Below the pieces are notes generated by a model. That model searched no databases. It had not been told where the DNA came from and saw nothing but the letters and a program-made list of their open reading frames with translations. A stretch of 64,000 bases of DNA from Streptomyces sp. AM 2-1-1 (lineage in GTDB: Bacteria; Actinomycetota; Actinomycetes; Streptomycetales; Streptomycetaceae), in NCBI RefSeq assembly GCF_029167645.1, contig NZ_CP119147.1, forward strand, positions 3,534,001 to 3,598,000, written 5' to 3'. The translations under genes were made by a program, and so were the position numbers. This document shows, in pieces, positions 8,562 through 16,910 of this stretch (position 1 is the stretch's first letter; every line of letters begins with the position of its first letter).

Positions 8562-8984
8562 TTAAGCGGCTGATGTCGCTTGCCTCATGGCCTCTGCGGT
8601 TTGGAGGAGCGCCCGCTGAGATCGAGCCGGTAGCTGGCGGTAGATCTCCAGCAGGCGGTTCTCGCGTTCGACGTCAGTGGGCCCCGGCACGGGGCGCCCG
8701 GCGGCCTCGAAGATCTGTCGGGGGGTCGTCTCGACTCCCCAACCGCGCAGGATGTTCGCGAGGGCGCGGAGGTCGTCCGGGTTGATCCGGGACGTGCCGC
8801 GCGTGCGGTTCATCCACGCGTTGAGCGTCGGGTACTTGATGCCGGCCTCAGCAGCCAGGTCTTTCTGGGTCTTGTCGGTCTCGCCGAGGAGGCGGGCGAG
8901 TAGTGCTGCCAGGTCCTCACCTGTGGGGGCGGGGTCCTCGGCGGCGCGCGCGGAGTCGCCGGGGGTGCTCGGGCCTGTAGTCAC
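8562..8984 (-). CDS. XRE-family phage repressor (putative immunity repressor)
   Basis: 140 residues, GTG start. Residues ~35-60 hold a helix-turn-helix (TQKDLAAEAGIKYPTLNAWM) typical of cI/XRE proteins, followed by a helical C-terminal region (ENRLLEIYRQLPARSQRALLQ). It is divergent from the early genes and its upstream region contains TCTACATC palindromes, the layout of an immunity repressor. No protease-type autocleavage domain is visible, so induction probably needs an antirepressor, and one is encoded at the right end. Confidence 0.8.
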   Translation of the reverse strand: MTTGPSTPGDSARAAEDPAPTGEDLAALLARLLGETDKTQKDLAAEAGIKYPTLNAWMNRTRGTSRINPDDLRALANILRGWGVETTPRQIFEAAGRPVPGPTDVERENRLLEIYRQLPARSQRALLQTAEAMRQATSAA

Positions 8985-9001
8985 ACAGGGCAGGATCGTG
9001 C

Positions 9002-9026
9002 ATCCACATCTACATGCGCAAGTAGA
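9002..9026. promoter_or_regulatory. Repressor operator candidate 1
   Basis: Half-sites TCTACA and AGTAGA flank TGCGCA in an 18-bp imperfect palindrome (9009-9026), preceded by ATCCACA. It lies 18 bases upstream of the repressor start codon, a position suited to autoregulation. Confidence 0.6.
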
Positions 9027-9122
9027 TCTGCCCAGGTTGGCGCATTCGTAGCATCACTCCGGCGCACTACACCGCCCCCATGCGCCCTTACCGAGCGCGC
9101 CCACACCCCGACCGAACACCCC

Positions 9123-9156
9123 TTGACTCGATCTACATCTACATGCATTCTGTAGA
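9123..9156 (+). promoter_or_regulatory. Early lytic promoter overlapped by an operator
   Basis: TTGACT (9123-9128), 17-bp spacer, CATTCT (9146-9151). The spacer and -10 region contain two overlapping TCTACAT units and an inverted TGTAGA, giving TCTACA-N7-TGTAGA at 9138-9156. A repressor bound here would block the rightward early operon. Confidence 0.6.
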
Positions 9157-9214
9157 CAGCGCAGGTCACCACGGCCCGCGTGACCCCTATTCGGCCATGC
9201 GCCGGAGGATCACC

Positions 9215-9739
9215 ATGCGACGACTGGACCAGGGAGCCCCGCTCCGCGCCGCCATACAGGCGGCCGGGCTGGACATCCCGCACCTCGCCGCCCGAACGAA
9301 GGACGTCGACCCGACCGGCAAGGGACTGTCGCCGGCCTACATCGGGTTCATCGCCGGACGCGGCAAGAGCGCCCGCGAGGACTGCTCCGACCGGGCCGCC
9401 GAGCTCATCTGCAAGGTTCTCGGCCGGGAGGTCACCGACCTCTTTGAACCGGTTCTTCTCACGCTCGTGGAATCTACATCTACAAGCAGATCCGTTACAC
9501 CAGTTTCGGGTAAGTCGGGCCGCTCAACGAAGGCGCCTCTCCCGGACCGGCTCATGGATCAGCGCGAGCTCGCTGAGTTCCTTCGGAAGTCGCCGAGCTG
9601 GATCGACGCCCAGATCAAGCAGGCGCGGCAGGACGGCCATCTCTGGCCCGGCCTGATCTACGTCGGCCGGTCGCGGCGGTTCGACCCGAGGGCCGTGCTC
9701 GCCGCGATGCGCGAGCAGCACAACCGCATCTCCGCCTGA
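9215..9739 (+). CDS. Two-domain DNA-binding protein (HTH + excisionase-like wHTH)
   Basis: 174 residues from ATG 9215, chosen for GGAGG at 9204-9208; earlier in-frame starts exist. N-terminal ~70 residues resemble an XRE-type domain (IPHLAARTKDVD...SPAYIGFIAGRG), and the C-terminal ~60 a MerR/excisionase-like winged helix (MDQRELAEFLRKSPSWIDAQI ... GRSRRFDPRAVLAAM). A linker separates them, and its DNA carries another TCTACATCTACA element. First gene of the early operon, facing the repressor: a Cro-like or Xis role, or both, is inferred. Confidence 0.7.
   Translation: MRRLDQGAPLRAAIQAAGLDIPHLAARTKDVDPTGKGLSPAYIGFIAGRGKSAREDCSDRAAELICKVLGREVTDLFEPVLLTLVESTSTSRSVTPVSGKSGRSTKAPLPDRLMDQRELAEFLRKSPSWIDAQIKQARQDGHLWPGLIYVGRSRRFDPRAVLAAMREQHNRISA
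9471..9490. promoter_or_regulatory. Intragenic operator-like site
   Basis: AATCTACATCTACAAGCAGA inside the linker region of the preceding gene repeats the TCTACATCTACA of the promoter operator. Could be a downstream auxiliary site. Confidence 0.4.
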
Positions 9740-9826
9740 ACGCACTACGGGGCCGCCCGCACCGCCAAGTACCGGACGACCCCGAGACCCAACCTCACCC
9801 GATCAGCAAGGAACAGGAGGCAGGCC

Positions 9827-10420
9827 GTGACCACACAGGCTAGCCCCAAGATCACCCCGCCGGGAGCGGGACAGGAGCCGGAGCTCCTCGTCCTCGCGCG
9901 CAACGGCGACCGGGATGCATTCGCCTCCCTCTACAACGAGCACGCCCCGGAAGTGGCCCGGTACATCCGGGTCCGCGTCTGTGACGCGTACCTCGCCGAG
10001 GACCTCGTGCAAGAGACGTTCCTCCGCGCTCTGGGCCGCATCTCCACGTTCACCTGGCAGGGCCGCAACTTCGGCGCCTGGCTGGTCACGATCGCCCGGA
10101 ACCTGATCACGGACCACCTCCGGTCCGCGCGGGCCCGCCTGGAGACCGTGGTCGGGGACATCCTGGACGCCGACACGACCGTGGACAGCGCCGAGACGGC
10201 TGGGCTCCGCGTGCTGGCCACCGCCGAGGCCGTCGAGACCGTCCGCACCGCGCTGCTGAAGCTCACGCCCGAGCAGGCCGGAGCGCTCCAGCTCCGGTTC
10301 CTCGGTGAGCTGTCCATCGCGGAGACCGCGACCGCGATGGGCCGCACCGAGGGCAGCATCAAGCTCCTCACGCACCGGGGCATGGCGTCACTGCGGACCC
10401 GTATGGCGGTGGCCGCATGA
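9827..10420 (+). CDS. ECF-type RNA polymerase sigma factor
   Basis: 197 residues, GTG start with AGGAGG at 9815. Region 2 is clear: FASLYNEHAPEVARYI, then YLAEDLVQETFLRAL (2.2-2.3) and FGAWLVTIARNLITDHLR (2.4). Region 4 follows: LLKLTPEQAGALQLRFLGEL and the helix-turn-helix SIAETATAMGRTEGSIKLL. Group 4 sigma-70 layout without regions 1 and 3. No anti-sigma gene lies adjacent; the next gene overlaps by ATGA. A role in switching host RNA polymerase to phage promoters is inferred. Confidence 0.93.
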   Translation: MTTQASPKITPPGAGQEPELLVLARNGDRDAFASLYNEHAPEVARYIRVRVCDAYLAEDLVQETFLRALGRISTFTWQGRNFGAWLVTIARNLITDHLRSARARLETVVGDILDADTTVDSAETAGLRVLATAEAVETVRTALLKLTPEQAGALQLRFLGELSIAETATAMGRTEGSIKLLTHRGMASLRTRMAVAA

Positions 10421-11193
10421 ACCGCAACCTGGGTGCGACCACCACCCTCGTCCGCCAAGTCCTCGCTGGCGGAGGGCCCGACATCGCCGCTGCCATCGCG
10501 CACGCCCTGAACGGCGCCGGCCTCCTCGTCGACCCGGAGCGTACGTACGGCACCGTCCTGCGAAAGACCCCGTCCGGGTGGGCGCTGGTGGCCCCCGCCA
10601 CGGGCTGGGCTGCGTCCCTCCCCGCCCCCGACGCACCGCCGGTAACCGAGCTGGAGCGGGAGGCGAGCGCCTGGGACCAAGCGTGCGAGCGCGCCCAGGC
10701 CCTCGCCACCGCCACCGCCATGAAGTACGCGGCCGAGCCCGAGGTCACCCGCGTCACCGCCGACCGCGACACCGTGGTCATCAGCCTCCACATCGTCGAG
10801 CGCGACCGGTGGACGGGGTGGATGGCCGCTCTGGGCATCGCCCCGGACCAGGTGACGGTCAGCGAGTACGTGGTGCACGGGCGGACGTCGTGGGACGGCG
10901 TCCCGGTCAGTGTCCTCGCGTACGACATGCCGGAGCTCCAGGCCGCCACCGCCGCCAGCCTCCTCGCGAACCGCCCGTACCGGTACGCCGGAGTCGTCTA
11001 CGACCTGGCCCTCGAACAGCAGGACATCAACGGCGACCGCTGGTTCTACCACGGCGAGGAGACGGCCGAGAGGATGCCGCTGCTGTCTCAGGACGGACGG
11101 CCCGAGCGGTGCACCTTGGCGAACATCGTCGAGCTGGTCGGCCCGCTCACCCCGGTCCGCGAGCTCGCCACGACGACGGACGGTGCGCGATGA
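10417..11193 (+). CDS. Hypothetical protein translationally coupled to the sigma factor
   Basis: 258 residues; its ATG overlaps the sigma factor stop (ATGA). Mixed alpha/beta, no membrane segment, no clear motif. It begins MNRNLGATTTLVRQVL, recalling uncharacterised Streptomyces phage/ICE proteins of the BN159_2729 type (tentative). Coupling to the sigma gene makes a regulator of that sigma possible, but there is no sequence evidence of an anti-sigma fold. Confidence 0.75.
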   Translation: MNRNLGATTTLVRQVLAGGGPDIAAAIAHALNGAGLLVDPERTYGTVLRKTPSGWALVAPATGWAASLPAPDAPPVTELEREASAWDQACERAQALATATAMKYAAEPEVTRVTADRDTVVISLHIVERDRWTGWMAALGIAPDQVTVSEYVVHGRTSWDGVPVSVLAYDMPELQAATAASLLANRPYRYAGVVYDLALEQQDINGDRWFYHGEETAERMPLLSQDGRPERCTLANIVELVGPLTPVRELATTTDGAR

Positions 11194-11999
11194 CGGAGTC
11201 CCAGATGCCCGCCACGATCGAGCTGTTCGACGGCACCGTCACCCTCACTGGCTGGTCGCTGACCGAGCTCTCCCCAGACTTCTATGGGCACAGCCACATG
11301 CAGATCGGTGGCTGGCTTCCGGAGGACTACCAGCCCGACCTGATTGCACAGGGCACCAACCTCATGGTGCGCGCCGACCTGCCGGGGATCCCGGACGTCG
11401 CCCAGGCCGTGAACGTCCAGGTCGAGACAAAGAGCTACGGCGGGCCGCAGCGCTTCATGAAGATCCAGTGGCGCCACCTGTCCTACCCGACCAACTGGCT
11501 GGACACCCTGCGGGACACGGGGAAGCTCCCCGCGCCGATCGCCGATGGCCGCACGCCAAGGTGGCTCGCGGACAGGCAGACGCGGCTGGGCCAGATGATC
11601 GGTTGCACCGCCACCGGCTGCTCCTTCGCGGAGTGGTCGTCGAAGGCAGAGGAGCGCGGCTGGGTCCGGCGCGGTGACAGCTGGCTGTGCGTGCAGTGCG
11701 CAGACGCCGCCGACGAGCGCGCCGAGATCGTCGCACGTATCGACGCCGGAACTTGGGGCGGAGCGGCGCTGAGCTACCGGGCTCAGCAGCTGCTCGCTCA
11801 CGTCCGGGAGACCGTCGGTACCCGGTGGACGACCGGCCGCGCGGAGCGGCTCTACGCGGAGCTCGGCTATCCGAAGCGGGGCCGCCGCCACGACGCCCGC
11901 TCGGACCTCCACGCCCTGGCCGCCCTCGACCTGGTCACCGTGCACGGCCCGGACGACGGCCGCTACTTCCTTCTCGCCCAGCCCAAGGACGGTGCCTGA
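11190..11999 (+). CDS. Hypothetical protein with a zinc-ribbon-like C4 motif
   Basis: 269 residues; ATG overlaps the previous stop. The N-terminal ~110 residues are beta-rich (MPATIELFDGTVTLTGWSL). A central CTATGC and WLCVQCADA give a CxxxxC...CxxC arrangement that may bind zinc. The C-terminus looks like a small winged helix (GRRHDARSDLHALAALDLV). Unknown function in the early operon. Confidence 0.7.
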   Translation: MTESQMPATIELFDGTVTLTGWSLTELSPDFYGHSHMQIGGWLPEDYQPDLIAQGTNLMVRADLPGIPDVAQAVNVQVETKSYGGPQRFMKIQWRHLSYPTNWLDTLRDTGKLPAPIADGRTPRWLADRQTRLGQMIGCTATGCSFAEWSSKAEERGWVRRGDSWLCVQCADAADERAEIVARIDAGTWGGAALSYRAQQLLAHVRETVGTRWTTGRAERLYAELGYPKRGRRHDARSDLHALAALDLVTVHGPDDGRYFLLAQPKDGA

Positions 12000-12256
12000 T
12001 GGCCGCCAGTAAAACCGCGAAGGCGTGGAACGCCGGCATGACCGGTGCCCCGAAGGCGGGACGCGAGATCAAGCCGTCCGGTCGGCAGTGCGCGACCCCG
12101 AACTGCGGTGCCGAGTCAGGCAGCGTCTACCGGTCCGCGGGCTGGGTCGTGATCGAGGTCATCGGGTCCACGGAGCCGAAGCGCCTGTTCTGCTCTTGGG
12201 ACTGCGCCGCGTACGGGTCCGCGCTCGCCGAACTCCGCGTGGGCGGTGACCTGTGA
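11999..12256 (+). CDS. Small cysteine-pair protein
   Basis: 85 residues; ATG overlaps the stop of the upstream gene. CATPNCGAES and LFCSWDCAAYGS form two cysteine pairs about 33 residues apart, a likely treble-clef or ribbon zinc site. Basic N-terminus. Tightly packed in the early operon; function unknown. Confidence 0.7.
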   Translation: MAASKTAKAWNAGMTGAPKAGREIKPSGRQCATPNCGAESGSVYRSAGWVVIEVIGSTEPKRLFCSWDCAAYGSALAELRVGGDL

Positions 12257-12549
12257 GCGCCTACACCCGGATCTACCGGAACCTCACCGCCAACGGCATG
12301 TCCGCCGACAACGCGGCGGCGGAGCTCGCCGACCTCCGCCGCGAGCTCGGCCAGGAACTCGCTGCCGGCCTCCTCGCCTACGCCGCCGAGCAGTACGGGA
12401 CGCGGCAGGCGAACGACTCCAACGCCATCGCCCGCGCCCGCACCCGCCGGTTCGGCGCCGTCCGGGCCGCCTCCGAGTGGCTGATCACCGCCACCTCCAC
12501 CGGCCGCCGCACCACCACCCCGCAGCAGCGCACCAGGAGCAACCCGTGA
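12253..12549 (+). CDS. Hypothetical small helical protein
   Basis: 98 residues, GTG start overlapping the preceding stop. Predicted mostly helical (AADNAAAELADLRRELGQELAAG), with a basic C-terminal tail. Its stop overlaps the GTG of the ATPase gene, so it may form part of the same recombination unit. No family recognised. Confidence 0.65.
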   Translation: MSAYTRIYRNLTANGMSADNAAAELADLRRELGQELAAGLLAYAAEQYGTRQANDSNAIARARTRRFGAVRAASEWLITATSTGRRTTTPQQRTRSNP

Positions 12550-13781
12550 ACTTCACCTTCGCCCCCGCTACCCGCGAAGCCGCCAAGGCCCGTATCGGGC
12601 TCCAGGGCCCGGCCGGCTCCGGCAAGACCAAGTCGGCTCTCCGCATCGCCGAGGGCCTCGCCCGGGGCGGCTCCATCGGCGTCATCGACACCGAGCGCGG
12701 CTCCGCCCTCACCTACGCCCCCGTCCCCGGCAAGCCGGAGCTGGGCGGCCACGAGTTCGGCCACATGCCGATGGACACTCACGACCCTCGCCACCTCATC
12801 CAGGCCATCGCCGCCGCCCGCGCCGCCAGCATCAACGTGCTGATCGTCGACAGCTGGTCCCACTTTTGGAACGGCCGGGGCGGCCTCCTCACCATCGTGG
12901 AAGAGGCCGGCCGGAAGCCGGGCGCTGGCGGCTCCTTCGGCGGCTGGCGCGAGGGCAACCCGATCGAGCAGGACATGCTCGACGCCCTCCTGAACTACCC
13001 CGGCCACGTCATCGCCACCATGCGCACCAAGGGCGACTACGTGATCGAGGGCAAGAAGGTCACCAAGGTCGGCGTCAAGGCGGTCCAGCGCGAGGGCGCC
13101 GAGTACGAACTCGGGCTGATCCTCGACATGGTCGAGGGCACCGGCACCGTCACGAAGACCCGGTACGAGCCGCTGGAGGGCCTGACAATCCACCACCCGG
13201 GCGAGGATCTGGCGGAGATCATCCTCGAACAGCTCGGCCAGGGTGTGGACCCGATCGAAGTCCTGATGACGGATATCACGGCCGAGACCCTCACGTACGA
13301 CGGAGCGCTCGCGCTGCACGCTCGCGCGAAGAGCCGGGGCCTGCTTGAGACCGGTCAGCTCCACCCGAAGACCGGGGAGCCCACGACAATCGGTGCGCTG
13401 ATCGCCGAGTACGGGTCGGCGCTGCGTCCTCAGCCCGTCCAGCCGACGCCGCCCCCGTCTGGCCCCGCGCCGAGCGGCATTCCCGCTCAGCCGCAGCAGT
13501 CCACCGCGCCGTCCGGACCGGCCCTGGTGAGCGCTCCGCAGATGCGGATGATGCACGCCTGCTTCGCCAAGGTCGGGCTCGGCGCGAAGGACCAGCGCGA
13601 GGAACGGCTCCGCGCGACCGGCCTCATCATCGGCCGCCAGGTCGAGACGGCGAACGGCTTGACCTTCGACGAGGCCGCGACGCTCCTCGACACGCTCACC
13701 CAGTACGGCGACTTCGACAACCCCGCAGACGAGTTCGCCGCCATGGTCCAGGGACTCGAAGACCAGCTCGCCCGCGCCTGA
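12546..13781 (+). CDS. RecA-like phage AAA ATPase (AAA_24 type)
   Basis: 411 residues, GTG start. Walker A GPAGSGKTKSA at ~22-32, VIDTERGSA after it, Walker B-like INVLIVDSWSHFW at ~95-107, then a RecA-core region. C-terminal third is Pro-rich linker plus a helical segment. Members of this phage family accompany recombination and replication genes and are thought to act as recombinase or loader ATPases. Adjacent to a UvrD-like helicase; both probably serve phage recombination/replication. Confidence 0.88.
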   Translation: MNFTFAPATREAAKARIGLQGPAGSGKTKSALRIAEGLARGGSIGVIDTERGSALTYAPVPGKPELGGHEFGHMPMDTHDPRHLIQAIAAARAASINVLIVDSWSHFWNGRGGLLTIVEEAGRKPGAGGSFGGWREGNPIEQDMLDALLNYPGHVIATMRTKGDYVIEGKKVTKVGVKAVQREGAEYELGLILDMVEGTGTVTKTRYEPLEGLTIHHPGEDLAEIILEQLGQGVDPIEVLMTDITAETLTYDGALALHARAKSRGLLETGQLHPKTGEPTTIGALIAEYGSALRPQPVQPTPPPSGPAPSGIPAQPQQSTAPSGPALVSAPQMRMMHACFAKVGLGAKDQREERLRATGLIIGRQVETANGLTFDEAATLLDTLTQYGDFDNPADEFAAMVQGLEDQLARA

Positions 13782-13796
13782 TCCACCACTGACTGC

Positions 13797-13827
13797 GGGC
13801 CCGGCCGCTCACCCCCCGGCCGGGCCC
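13797..13827 (+). terminator. Intergenic hairpin
   Basis: GGGCCCGGCCG / CGGCCGGGCCC stem between the ATPase and helicase genes; a partial terminator or RNA-stabilising stem. Confidence 0.5.
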
Positions 13828-13856
13828 GTACCCACCCCAGAGAGGAGGGCACCCCA

Positions 13857-15332
13857 GTGGTGGACCCCACCCCGGAACAGCGCGACGCGATCGACACGTA
13901 CGGCGACGGCATCGACCTGGTGCTCCAGGCCGGCGCCGGATGCGGGAAGTCGAGCACGCTGAAGATGATCGCCCGCAGCGACCCGCGCAGGAACATGACG
14001 TACGTCGCGTACAACAAGGCCATCGCCGCCGACGCCTCGCGCAGCTTCCCGGCGACTGTGCTGTGCAAGACCGGCCATGCGTTGGCTTTCGACCCGCGCC
14101 ACCTGCCCCGGCTGAACATGCCCCGCCAGACCGCGCACGCCGCCGCCCAGGCGCTCGACGTGAAGCGCATCCTCGGCATCATCGGCGCGACGCCCACGAT
14201 CCCTACGGACCTCGGGGCTCGGAAGGCCATGACCGGCAAGATCATCATGCGGGCGGCCCTCGACACCATCGAGCGCTGGTGCCACAGCGCCGACCCGGAG
14301 ATCCGGGCGAAGCACGTCCCGCAGTACGACGGCCTCACCGGCGAGCAGCCGCGGACCGAGCTCCTCGCCCTGGTCCTCCCCGTAGCGCTCGCCGCGTGGG
14401 CCGACCTCACCGACGAAACCGGCGTGCTGAAGCTCAGCCACGACCACTACCTGAAGATGTGGGCGCTCAGCGGGCCGAAGCTCCAGACCGACGTGGTGCT
14501 CCTCGATGAGGCCCAGGACACCAACGACGTTCTCAGCGCCGTGCTCTTGGACCAGGACCACGCGCAGCGGATCGCGGTCGGCGACTCTGCTCAACAGATC
14601 TACAGCTGGCGCGGCGCGAACGACGCTCTCGCCCGCTTCGTTCGCGAGCTCGGCGCACCCGAGCTGACGCTATCCCAGTCCTTCCGGTTCGGGCCGGCCA
14701 TCGCGGCCGAGGCGAACCGGTGGCTCCGGGTCATCGACGCCCCCCTCCGCCTCACCGGGTACGAGCAGGCCGATTCAACCGTCGGCCCGGTCGCCAACCC
14801 GGACGCGATCCTCTGCCGCAGCAACTCGGGCGCCATGGGCATCGTGATGGAGAGGCTGGCCGCCGGTCGGAAGGTCGCGCTCGTCGGCGGGGGCGGGGAC
14901 ATCAAGGCCCTCGCCTGGGCCGCCGAGGCGCTCCAGTCCGGACAGCCCACCGACCACCCCGAGCTCATGGGCTTCCCGTCCTGGGACGCGGTCTGCGAGT
15001 ACGCCGAGGAGGAGGACGGCTCGCTGAAGGTGCTCGTGAAGCTGATCAACGAGCACGGAACCGGGCCCATCCTCACGGCGGCCGACGCCTTGGTGGCGGA
15101 GAACCGGGCCGAGCTGGTCGTCTCGACCGCGCACAAGGCGAAGGGCCGCGAGTGGCCAGCCGTCCGAATCCACAGCGACTTCCGGGCCCCGAAGCCAGAC
15201 CCGCGCACCGGTCACATCCTCTTGCCGCGCGAGGAGGGCCGCCTCGCGTACGTCGCGGTGACCCGAGCCCGGGAGCGGCTCGACGCCGAGGCCCTTACCT
15301 GGGTCGACACGGTCACGGCGGTGGCGGCATGA
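13857..15332 (+). CDS. UvrD/PcrA-like superfamily 1 helicase
   Basis: 491 residues, GTG start. Q-motif TPEQRDAIDTY, Walker A QAGAGCGKSSTLK, motif II LLDEAQDTN, motif III GDSAQQIYSWRGA, motif IV LSQSFRFG, motif V STAHKAKGREWPAV, motif VI YVAVTRARERL. All SF1A motifs are present in a compact form lacking large accessory domains. Probably a 3'-5' DNA helicase for phage replication or recombination. Confidence 0.93.
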   Translation: MVDPTPEQRDAIDTYGDGIDLVLQAGAGCGKSSTLKMIARSDPRRNMTYVAYNKAIAADASRSFPATVLCKTGHALAFDPRHLPRLNMPRQTAHAAAQALDVKRILGIIGATPTIPTDLGARKAMTGKIIMRAALDTIERWCHSADPEIRAKHVPQYDGLTGEQPRTELLALVLPVALAAWADLTDETGVLKLSHDHYLKMWALSGPKLQTDVVLLDEAQDTNDVLSAVLLDQDHAQRIAVGDSAQQIYSWRGANDALARFVRELGAPELTLSQSFRFGPAIAAEANRWLRVIDAPLRLTGYEQADSTVGPVANPDAILCRSNSGAMGIVMERLAAGRKVALVGGGGDIKALAWAAEALQSGQPTDHPELMGFPSWDAVCEYAEEEDGSLKVLVKLINEHGTGPILTAADALVAENRAELVVSTAHKAKGREWPAVRIHSDFRAPKPDPRTGHILLPREEGRLAYVAVTRARERLDAEALTWVDTVTAVAA

Positions 15333-15616
15333 AGCTGACCGTTCAGTGGGCCCGAGCCGCGTGCCGAGGCCTGGACACCGACACGTGGTTCCCCGAAGGG
15401 CGAACTGCCGACGCGAACGCCGCGCGGGCTGAAGCCAAGGCGATCTGTCTCAGCTGCCCGATCCGCGAGGACTGCCTCGCCGACGCCCTCGCCGAAGAAG
15501 CCGGCACCGGCGCCTCGACCCGGCAGGGCATCCGCGGCGGGCTGACCGCAAAGCAGCGGTACACGCTCGCGACCCGCCGCGCTGGCGCACCCCCGCCGAA
15601 GCAGTGCGCCGCCTGA
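15329..15616 (+). CDS. WhiB-like iron-sulfur transcription factor
   Basis: 95 residues; ATG overlaps the helicase stop. Four cysteines in the WhiB arrangement: ACRG, then CLSCPIREDC; followed by the turn GIRGGLT and a basic C-terminus. The cysteines should hold a 4Fe-4S cluster, and family members act by binding the principal sigma factor. Phage copies are known in actinophages and can interfere with host WhiB proteins; here it shares an operon with an ECF sigma factor. Confidence 0.93.
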   Translation: MKLTVQWARAACRGLDTDTWFPEGRTADANAARAEAKAICLSCPIREDCLADALAEEAGTGASTRQGIRGGLTAKQRYTLATRRAGAPPPKQCAA

Positions 15617-15619
15617 CTC

Positions 15620-15660
15620 CTGGTGCGCGGCCGTGCCTCCCCGCACCGGCCGCGCACCAG
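15620..15660 (+). terminator. Terminator-like hairpin after the WhiB gene
   Basis: Perfect 13-bp stem CTGGTGCGCGGCC / GGCCGCGCACCAG, 4 bases after the stop codon. Confidence 0.65.
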
Positions 15661-15693
15661 GCCACCCACCCCAGCAGTTCACGGAAGGACGCC

Positions 15694-16080
15694 ATGAGCA
15701 CGAACACCGCCACCGAGGAGACCGGTGAGCGCACGGTCCGCCCGTTCGCCGCGTTCCTCCAGGAGCAGTCCGGTGGCCAGCTCCACACCGAGCTCTCCAC
15801 CCGGCTCCAGGAGCTGATCGAGGCCGTCCGGGAGACCGGAAAAGCCGGATCGCTCTCTCTCAAGATCGACATCAAGCCCATCGCGGGCACCGACGGCCGG
15901 ACCCTCACCGTCACGGACACCGTCGCCACAAAGGTCCCGAAGACCGAGCGCCCGAAGTCGATCTTCTTCGTCACCGACGACAACAACCTCTCCCGCTCCG
16001 ACCCGCGTCAGCCCGTCCTCACCGGTCTCCGCGAGGTCGAGCCCACCCCCGCCCCCACCCAGCTCAGGAGCGCCAGGTAA
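15694..16080 (+). CDS. Hypothetical protein upstream of DUF2303 gene
   Basis: 128 residues. N-terminal half helical (ELSTRLQELIEAVRETGKAG), then a beta-rich segment SLKIDIKPI ... LTVTDTV and a flexible tail. The TAA stop overlaps the next ATG (TAATG), implying coupling to the DUF2303 protein. ATG preceded by GGAAGGA. Unknown function; probable small partner in DNA metabolism. Confidence 0.75.
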   Translation: MSTNTATEETGERTVRPFAAFLQEQSGGQLHTELSTRLQELIEAVRETGKAGSLSLKIDIKPIAGTDGRTLTVTDTVATKVPKTERPKSIFFVTDDNNLSRSDPRQPVLTGLREVEPTPAPTQLRSAR

Positions 16081-16898
16081 TGCAGACCGACCTCCAGCCC
16101 GTCATCGACGCCGCCATGCGCTCGGCCTTCCCCGCCGCGCTCGACCCGGGCAAGGTGTACAGCCTCGTCACCCCGGACGGCAGGGCGCACCGGATCGACC
16201 TCACCGGCCCCGAGTTCACCGGCATCCCAGCCCGGAAGAGCGGGACCACTACCGTCCGCGACGTCGACAGCTTCATGGCGTACTTCGACAAGCACGGCGA
16301 CGACGACACCGAGGTCTACGCGGACGTCGAGCGTCGCACCATCACCGCAGTCCTCGACGCCCACACCGCCGGGGACGCCCGCTGGGGCGGCCACCGTCTC
16401 CAGCTCAGCCTCCGCGAGACCACGGCCTGGCGGGCTTGGACCTCCATGGACGGCCAGCTGGTTCCCCAGGGCCAGTTCGCGGAGTTCATCGAGGACAACC
16501 TCGTCGACCTGGTCGAGCCGACCGCCGCCACCATGCTGGAGCTCGCCGAGTCCTTCGAGGTGACCACCTCCGCCGAGTTCCAGTCGTCCCAGCGGCTCGA
16601 CTCCGGCGCCCGGAAGTTCTCCTACGTCGAAGAGCAGACCGGGAAGGCCGGCCACAAGGGCGACATCACCATTCCGGCGACGCTGACCCTGGCTCTGCGC
16701 CCGTTCGAGGGCAGCGAGCCCTACAAGGTGACCGCCCGCTTCAAATACCGCCTGGACAAGGCGAAGGGCGAGCTCCGCCTCGGCTTCAAGATCGAGCGCC
16801 CCGGCGACATCCTCACCGCGGCCTTCGAGGACATTCGGACGCTCATCGACTCGGACGTCCCGATGGCCGTGCTGAACGGCGCCCCGGCAACCCGCTGA
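16080..16898 (+). CDS. DUF2303 (YfdQ-like) phage protein
   Basis: 272 residues. Recognised from VDSFMAYFDKHGDDDTEVYAD, followed by ITAVLDAH and the C-terminal beta-rich region LTLALRPFEG ... FKYRL, the layout of DUF2303 proteins found in phage early regions (E. coli YfdQ). Biochemical role unknown; association with recombination and replication genes is general in the family. Confidence 0.85.
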   Translation: MQTDLQPVIDAAMRSAFPAALDPGKVYSLVTPDGRAHRIDLTGPEFTGIPARKSGTTTVRDVDSFMAYFDKHGDDDTEVYADVERRTITAVLDAHTAGDARWGGHRLQLSLRETTAWRAWTSMDGQLVPQGQFAEFIEDNLVDLVEPTAATMLELAESFEVTTSAEFQSSQRLDSGARKFSYVEEQTGKAGHKGDITIPATLTLALRPFEGSEPYKVTARFKYRLDKAKGELRLGFKIERPGDILTAAFEDIRTLIDSDVPMAVLNGAPATR

Positions 16899-16910
16899 TC
16901 CACCCCCCAC

